DNA of 64,000 nucleotides from an uncultured Winogradskyella sp. (GTDB lineage Bacteria; Bacteroidota; Bacteroidia; Flavobacteriales; Flavobacteriaceae): NCBI RefSeq assembly GCF_947495255.1, contig NZ_CANLYI010000008.1, positions 124,001 to 188,000 of the forward strand, read 5' to 3'. Shown piece by piece: positions 41,013 to 49,826 of this stretch (position 1 is its first letter; each line of letters starts with the position of its first letter). The notes under the pieces were generated by a model. It saw only the letters and a program-made list of their open reading frames with translations, ran no database searches and was not told where the DNA came from. The position numbers and the translations under genes were made by a program.

Positions 41013-43163
41013 ATGCATACAGATTTACCATTAAAAGAAAATTCAACTGATAAATTAGGAAGACATCCATTCGCATTTGAAATCGCATCTGGTTTGGTTA
41101 AATCTTTTAAAGACAATAACGAAAGTATTGTACTTGGAATTAATGGAACTTGGGGTTCTGGTAAATCAACTTTGCTAAATTTCATTATTAACGAAGTTGA
41201 ACAAATCTCTTCAAGTATAAATCAAGAAATTATTGTTTTAAGATTTAATCCTTGGATGTTTTCTGGACAAAAAGAATTACAAAGTGTATTCTTAAGAGAG
41301 TTAATTCTAAAATTAAAAAACAACTCTGAAAAACTAAAAAATGCTTCAAAAAAAATAGCTGAATTTTTAGAATACTTGAACTGGGTTAACTATGTGCATT
41401 CTGGTGCTGGCGAAGCACTACAATCATTAAAAAATATTTTTAAAAAAGTAGGAAAAGAAAAAGAACTTTCTGAATTAAAAAACGAAATTGATAACATTTT
41501 AATTGATTCAAAAGTAAAATTATATATTACTATTGATGATATCGATAGATTAACACCAAATGAAATAACTGATATATTTCAATTAATTAAATTAAACGGG
41601 AATTTCGCTAATACTATTTTTATTTTAGCTTATGACCAGAATGTAGTTCAGACAGCATTAGAAAATCAATTTGGCGAAAATGGAAAAAAATATATCGAAA
41701 AAATTGTTCAAGTAGATTACACTTTACCTTCTATTTCCAAAGAAGATATCTCAAGATTATTTATTGATAATTTAAACATACTTTTTAATGATGAAGCGAT
41801 AACTGATAAAATTAAAGAACTGAATGATTCTATTAAAAGTGAACCATTTATAAACTTTTTTACTTCATTAAGAGATATCTATAGGTTTAACAATAGTATA
41901 AAATTACGTTTACCTTCAATAGTTAACGAATTAAATATTTTAGATTTTTTATTAATTGAAGCTTTAAGGGTATTTGACCAAAAAGCCTATAAATTTATAA
42001 TAGATAACAAGGAAAGTTTAATATACAAAAGTAATAACAACATCAATAATTTCGGCTTCCGCTCTAATGATGAGCAATCAACCGAAGCCTTTATTGAAAG
42101 TTTAGATTTTAACGATTTAATTAAAAGAATATTAAAAAGGTTATTTATAGTCGACACATTATATAGCTTCGACTCAAATACACCTGATGACTTAATTCGA
42201 GGTAAAAGGGTTGCAAACGAAAGTTATTTTAATAGATACTTTAATCTTCAATTATCTAATTTTGACATACAAGAATATGTATTCGAAAGCTTCATAAACA
42301 AAAATTCTTCTGGAGAAAATGAAGATATTTTAAAACAAGTTCAAGAAAAAGGGCAACTATTTCAATTTCTAAACTGGGTTGAAATAAAAAGCAAAGGTTG
42401 CGACGAAAATAAGCAACAGAAAATCATTGAATCGATTTTAATTTATTCAAAAAACTTAACACATAAAAAAGGTATGTTTTGGGGAATTGGTTCAGATTTA
42501 AATACAGTATTAGATTATGCTTCTGATATGCTGTACAACATTAATGACATTGAATCTAGAAGAAATCTTATCCTATCTCATATAGAAAACAACAAATATT
42601 TTTCTTCATTCTATTTGAGTGATAGAATATTATATGCTTACGAACAATCAGAAAAAGGAGAATTATATTCGAAAAACGAATGGTATTATCTCTTCAAATT
42701 TGAAAAAGATAATGACTTGAAATTTATTGAAAAAATAATTTCAATAAGAAACATAATAGCTAAAGGGCTTTTTGACAAGATTTTAATTGATACCGACTTT
42801 TTAGCCGAAGATGAAATTGGATTAATATTAGATACTGTCTATAAAAATTATAAAGAACATTACGAAGCAAATTTTTATCAACTTATTGAGAAAGACCACG
42901 ATTTAGTTAAATATGTTTGGTTATCTATCAAACGTAGTTGGCTGACTTCTGGCAGTAGAGTTGGTTATCAACTTGCCGAGTATCAACTTTATCCTGAATT
43001 AGATAAGGAAGTTATAAAAAGTAGGTTCGATAATCTTAATCTAGCTGATTTTGATGAAAATGAGAATAAGGTAATATCTCTATTTAAGAAATCTTACGAA
43101 GATGGATTTGAAGAAAAAAAATACTACGATATAGAAACACTTGAAGAAATGGGTAAATGGTAA
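41013..43163 (+). CDS. KAP-family P-loop NTPase
   Basis: GINGTWGSGKSTLLNFI Walker A, VLRFNPWMFSGQ, LYITIDDIDRLTPNEI Walker B. Confidence 0.92.
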   Translation: MHTDLPLKENSTDKLGRHPFAFEIASGLVKSFKDNNESIVLGINGTWGSGKSTLLNFIINEVEQISSSINQEIIVLRFNPWMFSGQKELQSVFLRELILKLKNNSEKLKNASKKIAEFLEYLNWVNYVHSGAGEALQSLKNIFKKVGKEKELSELKNEIDNILIDSKVKLYITIDDIDRLTPNEITDIFQLIKLNGNFANTIFILAYDQNVVQTALENQFGENGKKYIEKIVQVDYTLPSISKEDISRLFIDNLNILFNDEAITDKIKELNDSIKSEPFINFFTSLRDIYRFNNSIKLRLPSIVNELNILDFLLIEALRVFDQKAYKFIIDNKESLIYKSNNNINNFGFRSNDEQSTEAFIESLDFNDLIKRILKRLFIVDTLYSFDSNTPDDLIRGKRVANESYFNRYFNLQLSNFDIQEYVFESFINKNSSGENEDILKQVQEKGQLFQFLNWVEIKSKGCDENKQQKIIESILIYSKNLTHKKGMFWGIGSDLNTVLDYASDMLYNINDIESRRNLILSHIENNKYFSSFYLSDRILYAYEQSEKGELYSKNEWYYLFKFEKDNDLKFIEKIISIRNIIAKGLFDKILIDTDFLAEDEIGLILDTVYKNYKEHYEANFYQLIEKDHDLVKYVWLSIKRSWLTSGSRVGYQLAEYQLYPELDKEVIKSRFDNLNLADFDENENKVISLFKKSYEDGFEEKKYYDIETLEEMGKW

Positions 43164-43168
43164 AAAAC

Positions 43169-43304
43169 TGCCCACAACACCGTGTATAATTAATTGCTTT
43201 GGTCGTTGCCTATTTGGAAAATTCCTGCGGAATATTCTATCTGTAATTTATTTGCTGAGTTAGTTGATTAAACACGCCACTAATCATAAACAATCACGTT
43301 GGCG
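43169..43304 (+). repeat. attC-like element between the KAP and HamAB units
   Basis: TGCCCACAACACCGTGTATAATTAATTGC...TTTATTTGCTGAGTTAGTTGATTAAACACG...CACGTTGGCG. Confidence 0.7.
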
Positions 43305-43325
43305 AAAATTAAAAAAAGTCATTGA

Positions 43326-44024
43326 ATGGATATTAATAAAATTGAAAATACTAGCCTCAATAAACTACCTAAAGGAAGTAGTTGTCAAATAAATTGTATT
43401 CATATAAAAATTAAAGATTTTAGACCTATTGTTGAAGAATTTGAAAAAAATATTTCTGACACAACTTGGATAAATAAACTTGATGAAATCTCTCAAATAA
43501 CTTTTAAAGCTACTTCCAAAAAGACAATAGATAAAATAGTAAATGAAATAATTGCTAAAATATCATCTAATGTAAATACTGATATTGGAGAATTTATTGT
43601 TTCATATGCAGCTCAAAAAGCGTTAGAAATTGAACATTCTCATAAATTGATTCCTTTAGCCGAATTACTGAAAGAAAAAGTAACAGGCAACCCAGGTTTT
43701 GACTTTCATTCAGTAAGTACAAATAGTTATTTAATTTTTGGAGAAGCTAAGTTTAGTTTAGAGTCAACACCTAGAGCAAGAGCTTTAGACCAAATTGTTG
43801 ATTTCATTGGTGACAGAGATAGTTCTGAATTACTTTGGCTACTACCCTTTTTAGATGCCGCAACAAAACAAAACATTATAGAAAATAAGAAAGGTTATAC
43901 TGCTGCATTTTCACACAATAACGACAATATAATTAATACTCTAAATAATGCTCTTGAATCAGCTCCAATATCAGAGATTATTAAATATAATGAACTTTAT
44001 CTAATAGCAGTTGAATTATGTTAA
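43326..44024 (+). CDS. HamA-like (DUF1837) nuclease component of a Hachiman/AbpAB-like defence pair
   Basis: FDFHSVSTNSYLIFGEAKFSLESTPRARALDQIVDFI (D...ExK PD-(D/E)xK-like); coupled to a helicase. Confidence 0.65.
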   Translation: MDINKIENTSLNKLPKGSSCQINCIHIKIKDFRPIVEEFEKNISDTTWINKLDEISQITFKATSKKTIDKIVNEIIAKISSNVNTDIGEFIVSYAAQKALEIEHSHKLIPLAELLKEKVTGNPGFDFHSVSTNSYLIFGEAKFSLESTPRARALDQIVDFIGDRDSSELLWLLPFLDAATKQNIIENKKGYTAAFSHNNDNIINTLNNALESAPISEIIKYNELYLIAVELC

Positions 44025-46360
44025 GTGAAATAATATTCAATAAAGAAATTGATAATGACTTAATTAGAGAAATACTTTTTGATTTCCATAAAAATGGACC
44101 AACAGATAACAGCCATTTAGAAACGTTATCTTATCTTAAAAAATATAATGCTGATTCTTTCAAAGAATATGAATCTAAGCTAATGTTTCTAATGGGCTTG
44201 TTTTATAAAACAGAAGAACCAAATTCATTCATAGAAGCAATTTATAATGCTTACGCAGAAACAATAATTTCAGACACAGGTCATAATTTCACTCCCGTTC
44301 AAGCAGATGCGTATCTTTCAATAAAAAAATATACTAATTTTTCATTTTCCGCACCAACAAGTGCTGGTAAGTCATTTTTATTTCAAGAATTAATTAAAGA
44401 AACTCAAGGAGATATTATTATCATCTTGCCATCAAGAGCTTTAATTTCAGAATATTTAATTAAAGTAAAAAAACTGGTATCAAAAGACACTTTAGTTCTC
44501 CAATTCATTGAAGTAGTAAATACAAAAAGAACAAAAAATAGGATTTACATAATAACACCTGAAAGAGGGGAAGAGTTGTTTAAAAACATTCCAAAGCTTA
44601 ATGTAGAGTTAATTTTACTTGATGAAGCTCAAATTTCAGAGGAAGGTATAAGAGGAATGAAATTTGATTCTCTCGTGAGAAGAATTGATAAAAAATTGAC
44701 CGATATAAAAAAAGTATTTACCCATCCCTTCATACTTAATCCAGAAGCACAATTTCAAAAGCATAATATCACAGAGAGTATCGATTCAGAAACATATAAT
44801 CAAAAAACAGTTGGTAAAATTTTCATTGAACATTCAAAGGGTGATTTTAAATATTTCTCGCCATTTCAAGATGAAATGAAAGGAAAAAAAATTGAAGGTA
44901 ATATTGTTAAAGAAATTATTAAAAATAACGGGACAGTACTAATATACATTTCAAAAGCAAAAATATATAATGGCAATTTTATTGAGTCTTTTGCAGACTA
45001 TATCGAATTATGTCCAATAATAACGGATAAAAAAAGTTTAAGTTATATTGAAAAAATAGAGACCTTTTTTGGAACCAAAGACGATAGCGAAAAAAGCTCT
45101 ATTCTTGTCTACTTAATGAAAAGGGGTATTGTAATTCATCACGGTTCAATTCCTTTAAACGCAAGATTAATAATTGAAGACTTTGTAAATAATCATCACG
45201 CTAAAATTTGTTTTTCAACTTCTACATTAATTCAAGGTATCAATATGCCATTTGATATAATTTGGATTAATAACTTTACTTTCAGAGGTAATGAAGACCA
45301 AAAGACCCTAAATTTAAAGAATTTAATAGGGCGTGCTGGTAGAGTAACACATGAGGATAATCACTTTGATTATGGCTATGTTGTTGTAGAGAGTCAAAAT
45401 AAAAGAACTTTTACAAATAGATTAAATACTGAATCATCATTATCTCCGTTATCAAATCTTGACAACCCAACAGACCCAAATAATGAAGATTTTATTGATA
45501 TTGTTGATGCAATTAAAAATGACACTTTCAACTCAGAGTTACAGTTAACAGAAAGTCAAATAACTCGAATTGAAAAAGCTGATTTAGATGAGCAAATTTC
45601 ATTTATTTTAGATAATTTTTTAAATGAAGAACTAGAGCCTTTAACTGTAAAAGAATACTATATATTAACCGATTACAAAAGAAAAAAAATAAAGAAAGCT
45701 CTTCAAAACATATATACAGCACATTTAAGAAGAGTTGAATTTGGTAATGGTGAAAAAAGCGTATTAAGTGCATCAATTCCTATTTTACTTTGGCAAATTC
45801 AAGGAAAATCTTTTGCTGAAATTATTTCGCTTAGACACGCATTCTTGTCTGAAAAAGATTTTAGACGAAAGTTAAATAGACAACTGAGAAATAAAGAAAT
45901 TTCAATTGCTGAATTTAAAAAACAACTTTTTGAAAAAAAAGTAAGATTCTCTTGTATAGCTGAAGCTCTTCCAAATAAAAGTTTTAAAAAACCAGTGCCA
46001 TTATTTAACAGAAACACAAGTGTAACTGATATAGATTTTGACACAATCATTTATGATACTTATGATTACATTGACAAAGTTCTTTCCCTTTCTGTAAAAG
46101 ACCCAATTTCTAGTGCATTATTACTTTACTTTGAAAAAACGAAAGATAAAAGGTCTCTAATATTAAGTAATTACATCAAATTCGGGACTAATGATGAAAC
46201 AGAAATATGGCTTTTAAAATATGGATTTAGCTTTGAAAATATAGAGTTAATTATTGAACATATAGAAACAATAGATGAAACAGAAATAATATTTAAAAAG
46301 TCAATTAATAAATTTATTACTAAACCAGAAAATCACAAGTTAATTGAACGGTATATATAG
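44018..46360 (+). CDS. HamB-like superfamily 2 (DEAD/DEAH, Ski2-like) helicase
   Basis: FSAPTSAGKSFLF, LLDEAQ, STSTLIQGINMP, NLIGRAGR; overlaps the upstream gene by 7 nt (ATGTTAA). Confidence 0.75.
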   Translation: MLSEIIFNKEIDNDLIREILFDFHKNGPTDNSHLETLSYLKKYNADSFKEYESKLMFLMGLFYKTEEPNSFIEAIYNAYAETIISDTGHNFTPVQADAYLSIKKYTNFSFSAPTSAGKSFLFQELIKETQGDIIIILPSRALISEYLIKVKKLVSKDTLVLQFIEVVNTKRTKNRIYIITPERGEELFKNIPKLNVELILLDEAQISEEGIRGMKFDSLVRRIDKKLTDIKKVFTHPFILNPEAQFQKHNITESIDSETYNQKTVGKIFIEHSKGDFKYFSPFQDEMKGKKIEGNIVKEIIKNNGTVLIYISKAKIYNGNFIESFADYIELCPIITDKKSLSYIEKIETFFGTKDDSEKSSILVYLMKRGIVIHHGSIPLNARLIIEDFVNNHHAKICFSTSTLIQGINMPFDIIWINNFTFRGNEDQKTLNLKNLIGRAGRVTHEDNHFDYGYVVVESQNKRTFTNRLNTESSLSPLSNLDNPTDPNNEDFIDIVDAIKNDTFNSELQLTESQITRIEKADLDEQISFILDNFLNEELEPLTVKEYYILTDYKRKKIKKALQNIYTAHLRRVEFGNGEKSVLSASIPILLWQIQGKSFAEIISLRHAFLSEKDFRRKLNRQLRNKEISIAEFKKQLFEKKVRFSCIAEALPNKSFKKPVPLFNRNTSVTDIDFDTIIYDTYDYIDKVLSLSVKDPISSALLLYFEKTKDKRSLILSNYIKFGTNDETEIWLLKYGFSFENIELIIEHIETIDETEIIFKKSINKFITKPENHKLIERYI

Positions 46361-46370
46361 AATTAATAAC

Positions 46371-46498
46371 TACTACCAACACTATATATAATTTATTGCT
46401 AGTTCTAGCCTACTTACATAAATACTTACAGATTTTCTATGTCGTGAGTATTTGTTAAATTAGTCTCTTAACCAAGAACAAAACCTTTATAATTAATA
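46371..46498 (+). repeat. attC-like element after the HamAB unit
   Basis: TACTACCAACACTATATATAATTTATTGCTAGTTCTAGCCTACTTACATAAATACTTACAGATTTTCTATGTC...TTTGTTAAATTAGTCTCTTAACC. Confidence 0.65.
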
Positions 46499-46642
46499 CT
46501 TAACTAACATTTATGAAAATCAGAAAACTAAATATTTTTTTTCTAACTGCATATTTCTTATACTTAACGTTACCACACATAAAAAAACAAGAAAATGGCA
46601 TAGTAATTGAATTAATAAAGAAAACCAGAAAAGACCCTATCT

Positions 46643-47128
46643 ATGAACAAGTTAAAATTACCAATAACACTTACTTTTTTATTAATTCTTTTTATAGCAT
46701 GTAGTAAAGATGATGAAGATAATTCATATGAAATATATACCATTGAAGATTTAAATTTACTACATAATAATAGCTCTAAAACATGGGAATTAGAAGCCTA
46801 CTATCAGAACTACGATAATTGGATAAGCGATCAAAATGATTGTTTTATTGATGATAGCTACATTTTTCAAACAGATAGTGCGATAGAAGTAATTAGTGGA
46901 AATGAAAATTGTTATTATGGTACTTCAGAAATTGCGGAAGCAAGCTATGCTTTCTATGAAGAACAAGGAGAGGTTTGGTTGACTATGATTAGGGGAGAAA
47001 TAACAGATAATACGGTTAGTAGTACATCGTTTTCATTAAAATTAATAGAGTTAACAGAAGATAAAATGGTATTTGCTACTGGAAATAAAAGCAATTATAA
47101 AAAAGCTTTAATTTTCGTAAAAAACTAA
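46643..47128 (+). CDS. Lipoprotein, hypothetical (lipocalin-like)
   Basis: Lipobox LLILFIACSKDDEDN; LHNNSSKTWELEAYYQN. Confidence 0.6.
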   Translation: MNKLKLPITLTFLLILFIACSKDDEDNSYEIYTIEDLNLLHNNSSKTWELEAYYQNYDNWISDQNDCFIDDSYIFQTDSAIEVISGNENCYYGTSEIAEASYAFYEEQGEVWLTMIRGEITDNTVSSTSFSLKLIELTEDKMVFATGNKSNYKKALIFVKN

Positions 47129-47169
47129 AAACCTGTAGTAACACGTTGTAAGTAATTTAAAATCAGTAG

Positions 47170-47649
47170 ATGTCGAGAAGAAAAGGAATTATATTAATCG
47201 CTGTATTTATGATTATAATCATTACAGTAATAAACTTAATTGGAAATAAATTTAGCTCTGAATCAAATAAAAAAACTAATGAATATTTCGAGAATCTTGA
47301 TTTAAAAGTAACTGGTGTCATTTGCGGAATTGAAAAACAAACTGATACTTATAAATTTCTTATTACATTAAAAAAAGTTAATTCTAATTATAAAGACTAT
47401 TTAAAACCAAGTTCTTTAGGAGCATATTTTTGCATAACAAAGGGTGATTTAGCAATTTTTGCAGACCATTCTGACCGTTACAAAATTGGAGATTCAATAA
47501 TAATAGGAGAAAATAAAACCGATTTAATAAAGTGCGTGTCTAAAGATGGAAAAGTAAAATTTATAAAAAAAAGAAAGAACGCAATGCTCTATACTATTGT
47601 TAAACCAAACAAGAGAATGGACGAATTAATTAAGATGGGTTGCGAATAA
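47170..47649 (+). CDS. Hypothetical protein with N-terminal TM
   Basis: Clean ORF with ATG; N-terminal hydrophobic segment ILIAVFMIIIITVINLI. Confidence 0.6.
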   Translation: MSRRKGIILIAVFMIIIITVINLIGNKFSSESNKKTNEYFENLDLKVTGVICGIEKQTDTYKFLITLKKVNSNYKDYLKPSSLGAYFCITKGDLAIFADHSDRYKIGDSIIIGENKTDLIKCVSKDGKVKFIKKRKNAMLYTIVKPNKRMDELIKMGCE

Positions 47650-47653
47650 AAAC

Positions 47654-47790
47654 GAATTGCTACTTCTAGCCTACTTACAAAAGTGCTCTCAGATTTTCTA
47701 TTCGGTTTTTATTTGCTAAATTACGTACTAAACCACACAACACCCAAGCGCAGCAAACAAACAAAGTAAACCATATACAAACGCGTGGAC
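47654..47790 (+). repeat. attC-like element (left end degenerate)
   Basis: AATTGCTACTTCTAGCCTACTTACAAAAGTGCTCTCAGATTTTCTATTCGGTTTTTATTTGCTAAATTACGTACTAAACCACACAACACCCAAGCGCAGC...CCATATACAAACGCG. Confidence 0.7.
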
Positions 47791-47806
47791 ACAAAAAAAC
47801 AATAAA

Positions 47807-48142
47807 TTGCCTAATAAACAAACACCATCTAAAACACCCAGAGAAACAGAACAGCAACCAAAGTCTAAACGCATACGTAAACCAGCTACAGAAGCACAAT
47901 TAAACAATCCGTTTCATGGTGTAAAACTAAAACAGGTTTTAGAGCGTTTGGTTGCACATTACGGTTGGGCGTATTTGGGAGAACGTACTAATCTTCGCTG
48001 TTTTATCTACAACCCTACCATGAAATCTAGTCTTGGTTTTTTAAGAAGAACAACGTGGGCAAGAGAGCATGTTGAGGACCTTTATTTAGATATGCTAGAC
48101 GACATAGAACATCAAAAAAAAGATAAAAAAGAAGCGGAATAG
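47807..48142 (+). CDS. VF530/DUF2132-family DNA-binding protein (TTG start)
   Basis: NNPFHGVKLKQVLERLVAHYGWAYLGERTNLRCFIYNPTMKSSLGFLRRTTWAREHVEDLYLDM. Confidence 0.85.
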   Translation: MPNKQTPSKTPRETEQQPKSKRIRKPATEAQLNNPFHGVKLKQVLERLVAHYGWAYLGERTNLRCFIYNPTMKSSLGFLRRTTWAREHVEDLYLDMLDDIEHQKKDKKEAE

Positions 48143-48212
48143 AACCAATTATGGATACAAATAAGAACCTATTGGCTAATAAACAAACGTAATCGCGTTG
48201 TAAACAATTTGG

Positions 48213-48794
48213 TCAACTCAACAATGACAAGGCTATTGTAATAGCATCGACTGACTCTTTTTTATCCGGACGTGTTTTCGAAACAACTCTAATACCATTA
48301 TACAAGGTGTAAAATAGCGTTGCAATAGACTTTAAATTGTGTGTTGTTTTTAATTGACCGCTTTCTTTACCTTTTTTAAGATACTCATAGAATACCTTCT
48401 CAAAATCTTGTTTGTTTTTTTCTAAAATGATTAAAAGACTGTCATCATTAGGAAGAAGTTCCGTTATCGTATTGACAACAAAACAACCTTTGTTATCCTT
48501 ATCCAGTATATCTTCTTTAATAGCATTATCAAAAAGTTCTGAAAACCCAACCTTTACATTCGGTCTATTTTCAAAAAATTTAATGACGCCTTCAAGATTT
48601 GTCTTACGGTAAAGTTCAAAAGATTTTTTAAAAAGTTGGTCTTTACCACCAAAGGTATCGTAAAGACTAGCCCTATTAATCCCCAAACAAGTAACCAAAT
48701 CTTGAACAGATGTTGCTGAATAGCCTTGTTTCCAAAACAAATGCATTGCTTTGGTTAAGACCTCATGTTCATCAAATAATTTTACTCTTGGCAT
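48213..48794 (-). CDS. TetR/AcrR family regulator
   Basis: Met at 48794 (MPRVKLFDEHEVLTKAMHLFWKQGYSATSVQDLVTCLGINRASLYDTFGGKDQLF). Confidence 0.92.
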   Translation of the reverse strand: MPRVKLFDEHEVLTKAMHLFWKQGYSATSVQDLVTCLGINRASLYDTFGGKDQLFKKSFELYRKTNLEGVIKFFENRPNVKVGFSELFDNAIKEDILDKDNKGCFVVNTITELLPNDDSLLIILEKNKQDFEKVFYEYLKKGKESGQLKTTHNLKSIATLFYTLYNGIRVVSKTRPDKKESVDAITIALSLLS

Positions 48795-48840
48795 ATTATA
48801 AAAAATGTGGAAGCGTTTATGCTTCCACAAATGTAATTTA

Positions 48841-48858
48841 TTGGAACTATCATTCCAA
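48841..48858. promoter_or_regulatory. Candidate TetR operator TTGGAACTATCATTCCAA
   Basis: Inverted repeat in the TetR promoter; second copy at 49660-49676. Confidence 0.6.
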
Positions 48859-48873
48859 ATATGGATAAAAAAA

Positions 48874-49629
48874 CTAAATCAAAAGTGGATTAATAATTAT
48901 ACCGCCATCAATGTTGTATTCACCACCTGTAATAAACGAAGCATCATCAGAGGCTAAAAACGTAACCAGTTTAGCAATATCTTCTGGTTGTCCAAAACGT
49001 TTTAAAGGAATACGATTTTGCATAGCTTGGGCAAAACCATTCAATTGGTCTTCTTCCATGCCTGTTTTTCCAAAAATTGGTGTTGAAACTGGACCAGGAT
49101 TTACGGAGTTCACACGAATCTTTCTTGGCGCCAATTCCGTTGCCGCAGTCCGTGTAAAAGAATTTAAAGCCGCTTTTGATGCCGCATAAACTGCTGTATT
49201 TGGCATTCCTGTATAGGCGTTTACAGATGACAAGTTGATAATTGAGGCACCATCATTTAATATCGGCAGAAATTTCTCAGTCGTAAAAAATGCACCTTTA
49301 AAATTAATAGCCATTTGGTGGTCAAACATATTTTCACTTATTTGCCCTATAGGTGCAGGCTGAAAAATCCCAGCATTTACGAATAACACATCAACTTTAC
49401 CAAATTCTGCTTTTACTTGTGCTACCAAATCTTCTATTGCAGAAATATGTTTAACATCTGCAACGATACCTTTTACACCAAGTTCTTGAGCTGCTGCCTC
49501 AACTCTATCTGAATTTCTTCCTGTGATGACAACAGTGGCACCTTCACTCTTTAATGCTTTGGCAGATGCATAACCAATACCGCTATTACCACCAGTAACT
49601 ACAGCAACTTTTCCATTTAATTTACTCAT
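48874..49629 (-). CDS. SDR-family oxidoreductase
   Basis: VTGGNSGIGYASAKAL, NLSSVNAYTGMPNTAVYAASKAAL; Met at 49629. Confidence 0.93.
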   Translation of the reverse strand: MSKLNGKVAVVTGGNSGIGYASAKALKSEGATVVITGRNSDRVEAAAQELGVKGIVADVKHISAIEDLVAQVKAEFGKVDVLFVNAGIFQPAPIGQISENMFDHQMAINFKGAFFTTEKFLPILNDGASIINLSSVNAYTGMPNTAVYAASKAALNSFTRTAATELAPRKIRVNSVNPGPVSTPIFGKTGMEEDQLNGFAQAMQNRIPLKRFGQPEDIAKLVTFLASDDASFITGGEYNIDGGIIINPLLI

Positions 49630-49659
49630 TATTTTTATGTTTTTATTCATTAATAATAC

Positions 49660-49676
49660 TGGAACAATCATTCCGA
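49660..49676. promoter_or_regulatory. Candidate TetR operator TGGAACAATCATTCCGA
   Basis: Same motif as 48841-48858, next to minus-strand -7 element TATGTTTG (49680-49687). Confidence 0.6.
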
Positions 49677-49826
49677 ATGCAAACATACAAATAACAGAAC
49701 GTACATTCCAAATAAAACTAAAAGTTTAGCAAAAAAATAAAATAGGTGTTAAAAGGGCATATAGAAAATGACTATTAAAAATTATTTAAGCAACTTTGGT
49801 ACGCTTACAAAATCAACTTCTATCGC

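Noticed and set aside
46513-46704. 63-aa + strand ORF upstream of the lipoprotein
   Set aside because: It overlaps the lipoprotein start and has no recognisable features. It could be a decayed remnant but is not supported as a gene.
47675-47899. Minus-strand Cys/Trp/Phe-rich ORF
   Set aside because: Antisense across an intergenic element and the VF530 gene; composition is typical of noise.
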